In this document: one piece after another, positions 56,690 to 64,000 of the stretch | Numbering within the stretch: the stretch's first letter is position 1 | How the letters are laid out: each line of letters opens with the position of its first letter | From: an uncultured Actinomyces sp. | Lineage (GTDB): Bacteria > Actinomycetota > Actinomycetes > Actinomycetales > Actinomycetaceae | NCBI GenBank assembly: GCA_938014245.1 | Contig: CALLSD010000061.1 | Location: forward strand, 62,001-126,000 | Direction of reading: 5' to 3' | DNA length: 64,000 nt | Program-made: the position numbers and the translations under genes | The notes under the pieces: generated by a model | The model's database searches: none | Told to the model about the DNA's origin: nothing | The model's input: the letters and a program-made list of their open reading frames with translations, nothing else

Positions 56690-58357
56690 ATGAGGACGAT
56701 GGAGACTGATGTCGTAGTCATCGGTGGTGGCTCGACCGGTGCCGGCGTTGTCCGCGATGTCGCAATGCGCGGATTCCGTGCCATTCTTCTTGACCGGGCC
56801 GATATGGCTCAAGGAACTTCTGGGCGCTACCACGGATTGCTCCACTCAGGCGCGCGTTACATTGCGTCCGACCCTGAATCGGCAACCGAATGTGCGGAAG
56901 AAAATGCAATCGTCTCCCGCATCAATGCTGATGCCGTGGAGAAGACCGGCGGTCTCTTCGTAACAACCTCTTTTGACGATGAAGACTACGCCGATCAATT
57001 CATCGCTCGCGCGAGAGCCGCTCACGTTCCTGCAGAAGAGATTTCTCCCGCTGAGGCTCTTCGTCGCGAGCCTCGACTTGATCCGGGACTCAAGCGCGCA
57101 TTTGCAGTACAAGACGGAACCGTCGACGGCTGGCGTATGGTCTGGGGTGCGGCGCGCTCGGCCATTGCCTATGGAGCGGAGATCCTCACCTACACTCGTG
57201 CAACCGGAATTCAACGCAGCCAAGACCGTATCGAAGCGGTCTTCGCACGCGATGAACGATTAGGCGAGGACATCCGGATTGACTGTTCCTTTGTCTTGAA
57301 CTGTGGCGGTCCCTGGGCCGGACAAATCGCGGCGCTTGCGGACTGCCATGGAGTGGAAGTCGTTCCTGGTGCGGGAATCATGATCGCCATGAATCATCGT
57401 CTTTCACAGAACGTCATTAACCGCTGCATTTGGCCCGCTGACGGTGACATCTTGGTTCCCGTCCACCCCGTTTGCATTATCGGAACGACCGACTTGCGTG
57501 CGGAAGACCCCGACAAGTTGCCGATTCTTTCTGACCAAGTCCAGCAGATGCTTGACGCGGGAGAAACCCTGATTCCTGGCTTCCGAAAGTCTCGTGCCCT
57601 CCATGCGTGGGCGGGCGCTCGTCCGCTCATCAAAGACACTCGCGTCTCCGAATCAGATACCCGTCACATGGCCCGAGGAATGCACATCGTTGACCACATG
57701 AGTCGCGATGGTGTTGATGGTATCTTGACCATTGCCGGCGGTAAGCTCACGACCTACCGCCTGATGGCAGAACGCATCGTCAACATCATGTGTCAGCAGA
57801 TGGGGGAGGAACGGCCCTGCCGTACCGCCGACGAAGTCGTTCCCGAGGCAGAAGGACACTCGAACTACTACATCGGCCACCGCCTCGACGATGTTGAACA
57901 CCATGGCGAGTCGCCCTCCAGCCAAGAGATCATCTGCGAATGCGAACTTGTCACCCGTGAAATGCTCGAACGCACAATGGACGTTCTTCCCGGCGGGCAA
58001 CTCGATGACGTGCGCCGTCAAGTTCGCCTTGGAATGGGTCCCTGTCAGGGCGGTTTTTGCTCCCAGCGCAGTGCGGGAATTGCACATGAACGCGGTGACA
58101 TCGACGCGCCTCGGACAAATGAACTGCTTCGCCTCTTCCTCAAGAACCGCTGGATCGGACTGTGGCCCATTCTCTTCGGCAAACAAGCCCGTCAGGCTGC
58201 TCTGGACAACTGGATCCACGAAGGAACCCTAGACGTCGAGCACCTGCCCACCGCTCCCGACGCTATTCCGCATGAATGCGCGTACTGGGACGCTGTCGAA
58301 AGTGGGGAAGAAGCCCTGGAAGATGGAGAAGAACAGGAAGGACTCACCCATGCGTGA
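56690..58357 (+). CDS. glpA: Anaerobic glycerol-3-phosphate dehydrogenase subunit A
   Basis: GlpA is the FAD subunit that oxidises glycerol-3-phosphate to dihydroxyacetone phosphate. The 555 residues start with the FAD-binding VVVIGGGSTGAGVVRDVAMRG, followed by GTSGRYHGLLHSGARYI. VHPVCIIGTTDL and GGKLTTYRLMAERI are typical of the GlpA/GlpD family. A C-terminal BFD-like [2Fe-2S] domain has its four cysteines in ICECELVTREML and GPCQGGFCSQR, which separates GlpA from aerobic GlpD. The Shine-Dalgarno (AAGGAA) is far from ATG 56690; ATG 56699 is a possible alternative. It overlaps glpB by 8 nt. Confidence 0.95.
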   Translation: MRTMETDVVVIGGGSTGAGVVRDVAMRGFRAILLDRADMAQGTSGRYHGLLHSGARYIASDPESATECAEENAIVSRINADAVEKTGGLFVTTSFDDEDYADQFIARARAAHVPAEEISPAEALRREPRLDPGLKRAFAVQDGTVDGWRMVWGAARSAIAYGAEILTYTRATGIQRSQDRIEAVFARDERLGEDIRIDCSFVLNCGGPWAGQIAALADCHGVEVVPGAGIMIAMNHRLSQNVINRCIWPADGDILVPVHPVCIIGTTDLRAEDPDKLPILSDQVQQMLDAGETLIPGFRKSRALHAWAGARPLIKDTRVSESDTRHMARGMHIVDHMSRDGVDGILTIAGGKLTTYRLMAERIVNIMCQQMGEERPCRTADEVVPEAEGHSNYYIGHRLDDVEHHGESPSSQEIICECELVTREMLERTMDVLPGGQLDDVRRQVRLGMGPCQGGFCSQRSAGIAHERGDIDAPRTNELLRLFLKNRWIGLWPILFGKQARQAALDNWIHEGTLDVEHLPTAPDAIPHECAYWDAVESGEEALEDGEEQEGLTHA

Positions 58358-59597
58358 CGCAGTCGTTATCGGAGCGGGCCTTGCCGGTCTTGCTGCCAGC
58401 ATCCGACTGGCGCAGCGCGGGGCTCAGGTCACTCTTGTCACCAAGGGAATCGGTGGCCTCCAACTGGGGCAAGGGACAATCGACGCTTTGGGCTACGCCC
58501 CGGAACTCGTTGAGCGCCCGCTAGAGGCAATCACACAGCTCGCCGCCGATCACCCCACTCACCCCTACGCGCGCCTCGGGGCATCAAGCGTTGCGCAATC
58601 GCTTGAGTGGATTCGTGAGCTTCTTGGACCCGAGCGCCTCCTTGGCTCGGCCGATACGAATGTTCGTATACCAACGGCGCTTGGCGCACTGCGTCCGACC
58701 GCCTTGTACCAGCCTTCGATGCAAGCCGGTATCCCCGTCGGGCAAAGCTATGTGATCGTTGGTTTCAAGCGCCTGAAGGACTTCTACCCCTCCCTTGCCG
58801 CCGAGAACATGCGTCTCCAAAAAGACGCCAACGGGCAAGCGATTGTGGCGCGTTCAGCCTATGTTGATCTCGATATTCGCGGGCAAGAACGCGACACGAC
58901 CGGTACGAACTTTGCGCGCGCACTGGACCATAAGGAGACCCGCGAACGCCTTGTCGCACTTCTGAAAGAAGTTGTGCGACCCGGTGAAACCGTTGGCCTT
59001 CCTGCCGTTCTTGGTCTGAATGATCCGGGCGCTTGGCTCGACATCCAAGAAATGCTCGGCCAGCCCGTCTTCGAAATTGTTCTTCAGCCACCGTCGGTAC
59101 CGGGTATGCGCCTGAACCAAGAACTCACCGAGATTGCGAAAGCAAGCTGCCGTGTGATGCTGGGATCTTCCCTGGTTTCCTACGAGGTTGAAGACCAGCA
59201 GGTGCAATCCGTGACCATCTCGACCGCTGGGCATGCCCGTACAATCCCGACCAAGTCCGTGATCCTCGCCGCGGGAGGGTTCGAATCGGGAGCGCTCGAG
59301 ATTGATTCTTACGGTCACGTGAGGGACACGGTTATGGGGCTTCCGCTAACAGGTGTTGATACGAGTCTGCTTAATGGTGACTTCTGGGGCAGTGAACAGC
59401 CTCTCTTCAAGGTTGGCTTTGAGGTCGACGACAAGATGCGCGTGTGCACTCCGGGAGCAGGTCCCGTCTACTCCAACGTTTATGCGGCTGGGGGGAATCT
59501 GGCTGGTTCAACGCGTTGGAAGGAAAAGTCGGGCGATGGTATCGCTCTGGCAAGTGCGCTGCGCGCAGCCGATTCGATTGTGGAGGTTCTTCAATGA
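58350..59597 (+). CDS. glpB: Anaerobic glycerol-3-phosphate dehydrogenase subunit B
   Basis: GlpB is the second flavoprotein subunit, which helps hand electrons to the membrane. The 415-residue product begins MRDAVVIGAGLAGLAASIRL, a dinucleotide-binding fold, continues with TLVTKGIGGLQLGQGTIDALGY, and ends with NVYAAGGNLAGSTRWKEKSG. The ATG at 58350 has AGGA upstream and overlaps the end of glpA; the frame is open further upstream but that part lies within glpA. Its stop overlaps the glpC start (ATGA). Confidence 0.92.
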   Translation: MRDAVVIGAGLAGLAASIRLAQRGAQVTLVTKGIGGLQLGQGTIDALGYAPELVERPLEAITQLAADHPTHPYARLGASSVAQSLEWIRELLGPERLLGSADTNVRIPTALGALRPTALYQPSMQAGIPVGQSYVIVGFKRLKDFYPSLAAENMRLQKDANGQAIVARSAYVDLDIRGQERDTTGTNFARALDHKETRERLVALLKEVVRPGETVGLPAVLGLNDPGAWLDIQEMLGQPVFEIVLQPPSVPGMRLNQELTEIAKASCRVMLGSSLVSYEVEDQQVQSVTISTAGHARTIPTKSVILAAGGFESGALEIDSYGHVRDTVMGLPLTGVDTSLLNGDFWGSEQPLFKVGFEVDDKMRVCTPGAGPVYSNVYAAGGNLAGSTRWKEKSGDGIALASALRAADSIVEVLQ

Positions 59598-60868
59598 GTC
59601 TGGAAATTGTACCCGGCATCGAAGAAGCCGATGTTTTGGGGCTTGAAGGTGATGACTTCGGTCTTCGTGCTTCCCTTGACGCCTGCGTGAAGTGCACGAT
59701 CTGTGAAACGCAATGCCCCGTCATGCGCGTGACTGATCTTTTCGCTGGCCCGAAGTACTCTGGTCCACAAGCAGAACGCTACCGTCAAGAAGGCCAGTTC
59801 GTTGATCATTCGATCGACTACTGCTCCTCGTGTGGTACATGCTCTTTGGTGTGTCCTCAGGGCGTGAAGGTCACCGAAATGATTCACCACGCGCGAACCG
59901 ACATGAAGAAGAAGCAGGGAATCCCGCTTCGCGATCAGCTCATTGGACGCACGGGCCTGATTGGAAGCGTCATGACGCCCTTCGCTCCCATCGCCAACTG
60001 GGCGCTGGATGTTAAGCCGATTCGCGTTGCTATGGAAAAGATCATTGGCGTTCACCGCAATGCCCCCATGCCTCGCGCCTATGGTCGCACCTTCGAAAGC
60101 TGGTTCAAGAAGCACACTCCGCTTCCCAACTCTGGTACGAAGGGACAAGTGATCTTCTTCCACGGTTGCGCAGGACAGTACTTTGAGGTTGAGACCTCAA
60201 TCCACTCCGTGCTGGTACTTGAGCACTTGGGCTACGAAGTCCTTGTTCCACCGCATGGATGCTGTGGTTTGGCTCTGCAGTCAAACGGTCTTTACGACGA
60301 ATCGCGTAAGTATGTCTCGCGTCTGACCCATGACCTGCGGAAGGCGAATCGGGACGCGCCGATTATCTCCTCTTCTGGTTCGTGTGGTGGAATGCTTCGC
60401 CATGAGGCTCACGACATCTTGGAAATGGATACCCCTGAACTTGAAGATGTCGCCTCACGCACGTGGGACATTTGTGAGTTCCTCATCGACCTCTACGATC
60501 GCGGCGAGCTCGACATGAATATGGAACGCATCGACGTGACCATTCCCTACCACGCGCCCTGCCAGCTCAAATCGCAAGGTTTGGGTATGCCTGCTGTAGA
60601 ACTCATGAGTTTGATCCCCGGGGTGACAGTGAAGGAATCCCAGCAGCCCTGCTGCGGTATCGCCGGAACCTACGGAATGAAGAAAGAAAAGTATGCGATC
60701 GCCCAAGCGGTGGGAGCTCCGGTTTTCGACTTCGTTAAGCAGGTTAATGTTGAACTCGCGGCCTGCGACACCGAGACCTGTCGCTGGCAGATTCGCACGG
60801 CAACCGGTGCGAATGTTGTTCACCCGATCTGGCTGATTCACAAGGCCTACGGTCTACCCGAAGGCTGA
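59594..60868 (+). CDS. glpC: Anaerobic glycerol-3-phosphate dehydrogenase subunit C
   Basis: GlpC carries iron-sulfur clusters and anchors the GlpAB dimer to the membrane quinone pool. The 424 residues have two [4Fe-4S] motifs: CVKCTICETQCPVMRV near residue 31 and YCSSCGTCSLVCPQGVK near residue 77. Two CCG domains are marked by HGCCGLAL and QPCCGIAGTYG. It completes the glpABC operon. Electrons would pass to menaquinone and could reach the cytochrome bd encoded at 29-32 kb. No glpK, glpF or glpD is in the window. Confidence 0.94.
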   Translation: MSLEIVPGIEEADVLGLEGDDFGLRASLDACVKCTICETQCPVMRVTDLFAGPKYSGPQAERYRQEGQFVDHSIDYCSSCGTCSLVCPQGVKVTEMIHHARTDMKKKQGIPLRDQLIGRTGLIGSVMTPFAPIANWALDVKPIRVAMEKIIGVHRNAPMPRAYGRTFESWFKKHTPLPNSGTKGQVIFFHGCAGQYFEVETSIHSVLVLEHLGYEVLVPPHGCCGLALQSNGLYDESRKYVSRLTHDLRKANRDAPIISSSGSCGGMLRHEAHDILEMDTPELEDVASRTWDICEFLIDLYDRGELDMNMERIDVTIPYHAPCQLKSQGLGMPAVELMSLIPGVTVKESQQPCCGIAGTYGMKKEKYAIAQAVGAPVFDFVKQVNVELAACDTETCRWQIRTATGANVVHPIWLIHKAYGLPEG

Positions 60869-60879
60869 GATGAAAGAGA

Positions 60880-60921
60880 ATATCCCCGGATGCGCAGATG
60901 ACGATGCGCGCCCGGGGATAT
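60880..60921 (+). terminator. Hairpin after glpC, abutting the SDR promoter
   Basis: ATATCCCCGG (60880-60889) pairs perfectly with CCGGGGATAT (60912-60921), with an inner GCGCA/TGCGC stem. The arm ends directly next to the TACTGT proposed as the -10 of the following gene. It closes glpABC and repeats the hairpin-plus-promoter layout seen before lspA. Confidence 0.7.
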
Positions 60922-60934
60922 TACTGTTGCACCA
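60922..60934 (+). promoter_or_regulatory. Leaderless promoter of the SDR gene (-10 TACTGT)
   Basis: TACTGT at 60922-60927, 6 nt, then ATG at 60934. TGACGA at 60899-60904 lies 17 nt upstream as a possible -35, inside the hairpin loop region. No Shine-Dalgarno. Confidence 0.5.
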
Positions 60935-61689
60935 TGAACATCTCTCGTCGCGTCGTTGTCACCGGAGCCTCCAGCGGAATCGGACAAGCCACCGCCCGTC
61001 TTTTGGCAATGCGGGGGTGGAACGTCGTTGCTGTGGCCCGGCGCCGCGAACGCCTCGCGGCCCTCGCTGACGAGATTGGCTGTGAGTATTGGGCGGCGGA
61101 CCTCACCGACCACGCACAGGTGGAGGAAATGGCCGCGCATGTCCTAGAAGGCGGCCCCATCGATGCGCTGGTGAACAATGCGGGTGGAGCCATCGGCGTT
61201 GATCGGGTTGCGGATGCAGATCCTGCCAGGTGGAGTGAAATGTTTGAGCGCAATGTCCTCACGGCCTTGCACTGCACGCGCGCATTTCTCTCCTCGATGC
61301 GTGAGCGGGGAGGCGACCTCGTCTTCCTGACGTCAACAGCCGCCCACGACACATACCCGGGAGGTGGCGGCTACGTTGCCGCCAAGCACGCCGAGCGCAT
61401 CATTGCCAATACCTTACGTCAGGAGCTGGTGGGTGAGCCCGTGCGAGTTATCGAGATCGCGCCCGGCATGGTGCAAACTGAAGAGTTTTCTCTCAATCGC
61501 TTGGGCTCTCAGGAAGCCGCGGACCGGGTGTATGAGGGGGTTGCCGAGCCCCTCGTCGCCGAGGATATCGCCGAGGCGATTGTGTGGACCTTGGAGCGGC
61601 CGCGTCACGTCAACATCGATTCGATGATCGTGCGCCCGGTTGCGCAGGCGACAAATACTCTTGTGGCCAGAACTGCGCCCGAGGTTTAG
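60934..61689 (+). CDS. Short-chain dehydrogenase/reductase (SDR), YdfG-like
   Basis: A 251-residue classical SDR. The cofactor loop is VVVTGASSGIGQATARLLAM, and AVARRRERLAALADEIG with arginines after strand 2 suggests NADP. NNAGGA, the catalytic Tyr-x-x-x-Lys in GGGYVAAKHAERIIANTLRQ, and IAPGMVQTEEF are all present. The sequence resembles YdfG-type 3-hydroxy acid (serine/allo-threonine) dehydrogenases, but the substrate is not certain. The upstream frame from 60898 crosses a terminator, so ATG 60934 is preferred. Confidence 0.88.
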   Translation: MNISRRVVVTGASSGIGQATARLLAMRGWNVVAVARRRERLAALADEIGCEYWAADLTDHAQVEEMAAHVLEGGPIDALVNNAGGAIGVDRVADADPARWSEMFERNVLTALHCTRAFLSSMRERGGDLVFLTSTAAHDTYPGGGGYVAAKHAERIIANTLRQELVGEPVRVIEIAPGMVQTEEFSLNRLGSQEAADRVYEGVAEPLVAEDIAEAIVWTLERPRHVNIDSMIVRPVAQATNTLVARTAPEV

Positions 61690-61729
61690 AACAGACGCGC
61701 CGGTAGCGATTGTTCCCCCTGGCTTCTCG

Positions 61730-62545
61730 TTATGCGCGTAGCGTGGCGAAGGCACTCACGCTTGCAACTCCGATCAGGAGAACAATGAATGCCCATGCGA
61801 GTGCGGTAGAACTTACCCGACGGGTAAGCCTTGCCCCGAGGATACCTCCGCACATCGAGGCCGCAGCGAAGCAGGCGACCATCACCCCGGCCTCGGCACT
61901 GATATCCAAAGTTCCACCCAGCGCACGCGAAGCCAAGCCGAAAAGCGCTGTAATGAGCATGATCAACAGAGATGTCGCTGATGCTTTCTTCATCGGGTAA
62001 CACAGAACAAGGTGAAGCGCAGGAACGATAGCGAAACCTCCACCCACGCCAAAGAAACCGGTGAGAAAACCGGTTACGCTGGCTAAAAGAACGACTAAGA
62101 CTGCCTTCTTCAGTGTCGAAGCAAGCGTGCGTGGGGAATTCCCAGGCGCGGCCTCGTCAATCGATGAAAGGGACGTATCAGCGCGTGCACGCAACTGTCT
62201 ATGCACCATAAAAATCGCAACAAATGCCAAAAGAACGCAAAACTCCAGCATGAGCGTTCGCGCTGATACCAGGGGATTGAGCGCGGAGCCTCCCCAGGTA
62301 CCGACGATCCCAGCGAAGGCGAAAAGGCTTCCTTGCTTCCAATCAACGTGACCACTGGAAGCGCGAGTAATAAGAGAAACACAAGCAGTCGCACCCACGA
62401 TGATCAGGGATAAAGTCGCAGCTTGATGGGGGTTTTGACCCAGGAGATATACCAAGACGGGGACCGATAAAATACCGCCACCCGCGCCGAGCGCTCCGAC
62501 AACGATGCCGATCAACACGCCAATGAGCGTGGCTTCAATGAGCAC
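61730..62545 (-). CDS. TauE/SafE family anion exporter
   Basis: A 271-residue membrane protein with about eight hydrophobic segments and two family repeats: GVLIGIVVGALGAGGGILSV near the N-terminus and VTGFLTGFFGVGGGFAIVPA in the second half. TauE/SafE proteins export sulfite, sulfoacetate or related organosulfur anions. The GTG at 62545 has AAGGAGG about 6 nt upstream and overlaps the radical SAM gene by 11 nt, so the two are co-translated. Next to a sulfatase-maturation enzyme, the likely cargo is sulfate or sulfite released from sulfated compounds; this is inference. Confidence 0.9.
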   Translation of the reverse strand: MLIEATLIGVLIGIVVGALGAGGGILSVPVLVYLLGQNPHQAATLSLIIVGATACVSLITRASSGHVDWKQGSLFAFAGIVGTWGGSALNPLVSARTLMLEFCVLLAFVAIFMVHRQLRARADTSLSSIDEAAPGNSPRTLASTLKKAVLVVLLASVTGFLTGFFGVGGGFAIVPALHLVLCYPMKKASATSLLIMLITALFGLASRALGGTLDISAEAGVMVACFAAASMCGGILGARLTRRVSSTALAWAFIVLLIGVASVSAFATLRA

Positions 62546-63818
62546 GATGTTCCTCCTTGGGTGGGATATGGACTCCCAATGACTGAGCGACCAGGGGATT
62601 CATAATTTCTTGAGCGCCTCGTCCACGTGAAATCAAGAAAGCCATTGCGCGAAGTGCGGGCAGCGCATGCGCGTAAAAGCTCTTATAGCCCTGACACAGA
62701 TAGTTGTGGTCGGGGCCATTGTCTTGGGAAATAAAACGATCCTTGGGGCAGCCTCCCCAGCACAAACGCAGGAACGGGCAATTCCAACACTCGGCATCGA
62801 GGTCCTGCTTCTTCGTCCCGAAATCGCGCATCGTAGGGGAAGACGCAAGAGCGGCGAAATCCTGTGAATCGATATTTCCGACCAGCCAATCCGGTTCAAC
62901 CCAGTGATCGCAGGCGTAGACATCGCCGTTAAATTCCATCGCCATATTCGCCCCGCATGAGGGGGCATGAACGCATACACTCGCGGAACCAAAAAGCGCA
63001 GAGAGCGAAGAATCAAAATCTTGAACAAAGACCGAGCCGACGTCACGAAGAATCCACTCATCGAAAATATCGGACAGGAAGCGACCGTACGACGATGGGG
63101 TGGTCGATCGTGAGGTCACGCAGTCTCCGTCTTGGCGATACAGGAGCGCCGAGCTTCCGCTTCGCCACCCGAGTTCGGCCTGGCGCAGATGTTCGCGGGG
63201 AACGCGCTCGACGATGGGGATAAATTGCATGTACCGCGCCCCGAGTTCATCGCGGAAATAGCGGTAGACCTCAAGGCCGTGGTCTTCGTTAGCAGCGTGG
63301 ACCGTGCACAAGATGTTGGTGTCGACTTCGGCGTTGCGAAGCTGCTCCCACCCGCGGATCACCATCGAGTGAGTTCCGTGCCCGCCACGGTTGAGACGGT
63401 AGGCGTCATGGAGTTCTTTCGGGCCATCGATCGAGATTCCGACCAGCACGTCATTGTCTTTGAAGAAATGCGCCCACTGCTCGGTAATCAAGGTGCCGTT
63501 GGTTTGGACAGCGTGATGGACCACTTGTGCGGGGCGTCGATACTTCTCGCATAGTTCAATGAGGCGTTCGAAGAAGGGGAGTCCTCGCAAGGTTGGCTCG
63601 CCGCCCTGCCAGAGCATCGTGACATCCCCATCGGGGCTTGCCGCTAGGAAGTTCTTGACGTAGGTCTCAAGGGTTTCTTCGCTCATCGACTGGCGTTTTT
63701 GGTCGTAGAGGAGTTCTTTCGACAGGAAAAAACAGTACTGACAGTCCAGATTGCAGGCGGCGCCCGTTGGCTTTGCGACAACCGAGAAGGGGATAGGGCG
63801 AGCGGGGGAGAGCGTCAT
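62535..63818 (-). CDS. Anaerobic sulfatase-maturating enzyme (radical SAM/SPASM)
   Basis: anSMEs convert an active-site Cys or Ser of sulfatases into formylglycine without oxygen. The 427-residue protein has the radical SAM cluster motif CNLDCQYCFF (Cys22, Cys26, Cys29), TMLWQGGEPTLRGL, HHAVQTNGTLI, and GISIDGPKELHDAYRLNRGG. The SPASM region with auxiliary-cluster cysteines follows (CVHAPSCGANMAMEFNGDVY, ACDHW, CWNCPFLRLCWGGCPKDRF). This text is close to known anSME/AtsB proteins. The ATG overlaps the upstream gene's stop (ATGA). No sulfatase is inside the window; it may lie to the right. Confidence 0.93.
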   Translation of the reverse strand: MTLSPARPIPFSVVAKPTGAACNLDCQYCFFLSKELLYDQKRQSMSEETLETYVKNFLAASPDGDVTMLWQGGEPTLRGLPFFERLIELCEKYRRPAQVVHHAVQTNGTLITEQWAHFFKDNDVLVGISIDGPKELHDAYRLNRGGHGTHSMVIRGWEQLRNAEVDTNILCTVHAANEDHGLEVYRYFRDELGARYMQFIPIVERVPREHLRQAELGWRSGSSALLYRQDGDCVTSRSTTPSSYGRFLSDIFDEWILRDVGSVFVQDFDSSLSALFGSASVCVHAPSCGANMAMEFNGDVYACDHWVEPDWLVGNIDSQDFAALASSPTMRDFGTKKQDLDAECWNCPFLRLCWGGCPKDRFISQDNGPDHNYLCQGYKSFYAHALPALRAMAFLISRGRGAQEIMNPLVAQSLGVHIPPKEEHRAH

Positions 63819-64000
63819 CGGGTTCCCTCGTGTTCCTTCTTGATTGACGAGGCCGTAGTTGTCGCCGCATAGGCAGCTGCTTGCGCGGCGGCAAGGGGGC
63901 CAAGTTCAGCGCGAACGACGTCGATATTCCATTTCATTGCGGGGATTAATTCTCTTTCGAGGCCGTGGGCAAGCATATCGGAGACCTGGGGGATCGCCTC
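63815..64000 (-). CDS. C-terminal end of an unidentified protein, possibly a ROK-type kinase (5' end outside window)
   Basis: Reading the minus strand from the window edge gives 61 residues without a stop: a helical start (EAIPQVSDMLAHGLERELIP), then AMKWNIDVVRAELGPLAAAQ, AAAYAATTTA and a charged tail ending EHEGTR. The strand-turn-helix IDVVRAELGPLAAAQAAAYA is reminiscent of the C-terminus of ROK-family sugar kinases, but the piece is too short for a firm call. Its TGA overlaps the anSME start (ATGA), so it belongs to the same operon. Confidence 0.55.
   Translation of the reverse strand, partial: EAIPQVSDMLAHGLERELIPAMKWNIDVVRAELGPLAAAQAAAYAATTTASSIKKEHEGTR

Noticed and set aside
1..64000. 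CRISPR arrays, insertion sequences, prophage or toxin-antitoxin genes
   Set aside because: No regularly spaced direct repeats, transposase or integrase motifs, or small toxin-antitoxin pairs were seen on reading both strands.

Overview
The window looks like a chromosomal segment of a high-to-moderate GC actinobacterium, most likely in the Actinomycetaceae (Actinomyces/Schaalia type). Four things suggest this. The tail of the division cluster runs ftsZ-pgeF-sepF-yggT-divIVA-lspA-rluD-dnaE. The actinobacterial block rpmB / DAK2-recG-rsmD-coaD-SepIVA-like-DUF177-rnc is present. So is rne-rplU-rpmA-obgE-proB-proA-nadD-rsfS. Finally, several genes appear to be leaderless. The genus is an inference from gene order and protein character, not a database match.

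Layout. 1-8362 holds division and housekeeping genes. 8439-12646 holds a small S4 protein, an unknown gene, an SseB-like gene, the infC-rpmI-rplT operon and a SpoU methyltransferase, closed by a strong bidirectional terminator. 12728-15552 is a reverse-strand sucrose operon: sucrose phosphorylase, then a sugar permease. 15891-23848 runs from rpmB through the recG-rsmD-coaD-rnc genes to a DosR-like response regulator whose start overlaps rnc. 23858-31812 is a reverse-strand cytochrome bd operon (cydA-cydB-cydD-cydC) that ends in a DevS-like histidine kinase overlapping cydC. 32215-41439 holds RNase E/G, L21, L27, Obg, proline and NAD biosynthesis, RsfS and a histidine phosphatase, followed by tRNA-Ala(GGC).

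41921-47564 is an accessory-looking, GC3-rich cluster: a lipoprotein binding protein, a two-domain permease and an ATPase of the AfuABC/FbpABC type, then a 2H phosphoesterase and a LacI regulator. 47636-48091 is the broken 3' end of a carbohydrate-active enzyme gene with a CBM35-like module. 48284-56489 is rich in peptide metabolism: an OPT transporter, a CynX-like MFS carrier, aminopeptidase N and an M13 endopeptidase. 56690-60868 is the anaerobic glycerol-3-phosphate dehydrogenase operon glpABC. After an SDR gene, the right edge carries a reverse-strand operon of an unidentified kinase-like fragment, an anaerobic sulfatase-maturase-type radical SAM protein and a TauE/SafE anion exporter.

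Together the genes describe a facultative, micro-aerobic or anaerobic commensal. It respires with cytochrome bd, feeds electrons from glycerol-3-phosphate through GlpABC, and uses sucrose, peptides and probably sulfated host glycans. No phage, IS element, CRISPR array or obvious defence island was seen. The most promising less-described items are the transporter/2H phosphoesterase/LacI cluster, the DosR/DevS-like pair split between the rnc and cyd operons with a kinase lacking the haem histidine region, the consistent set of leaderless promoters, and the ATGTGCA repeats before glpA.
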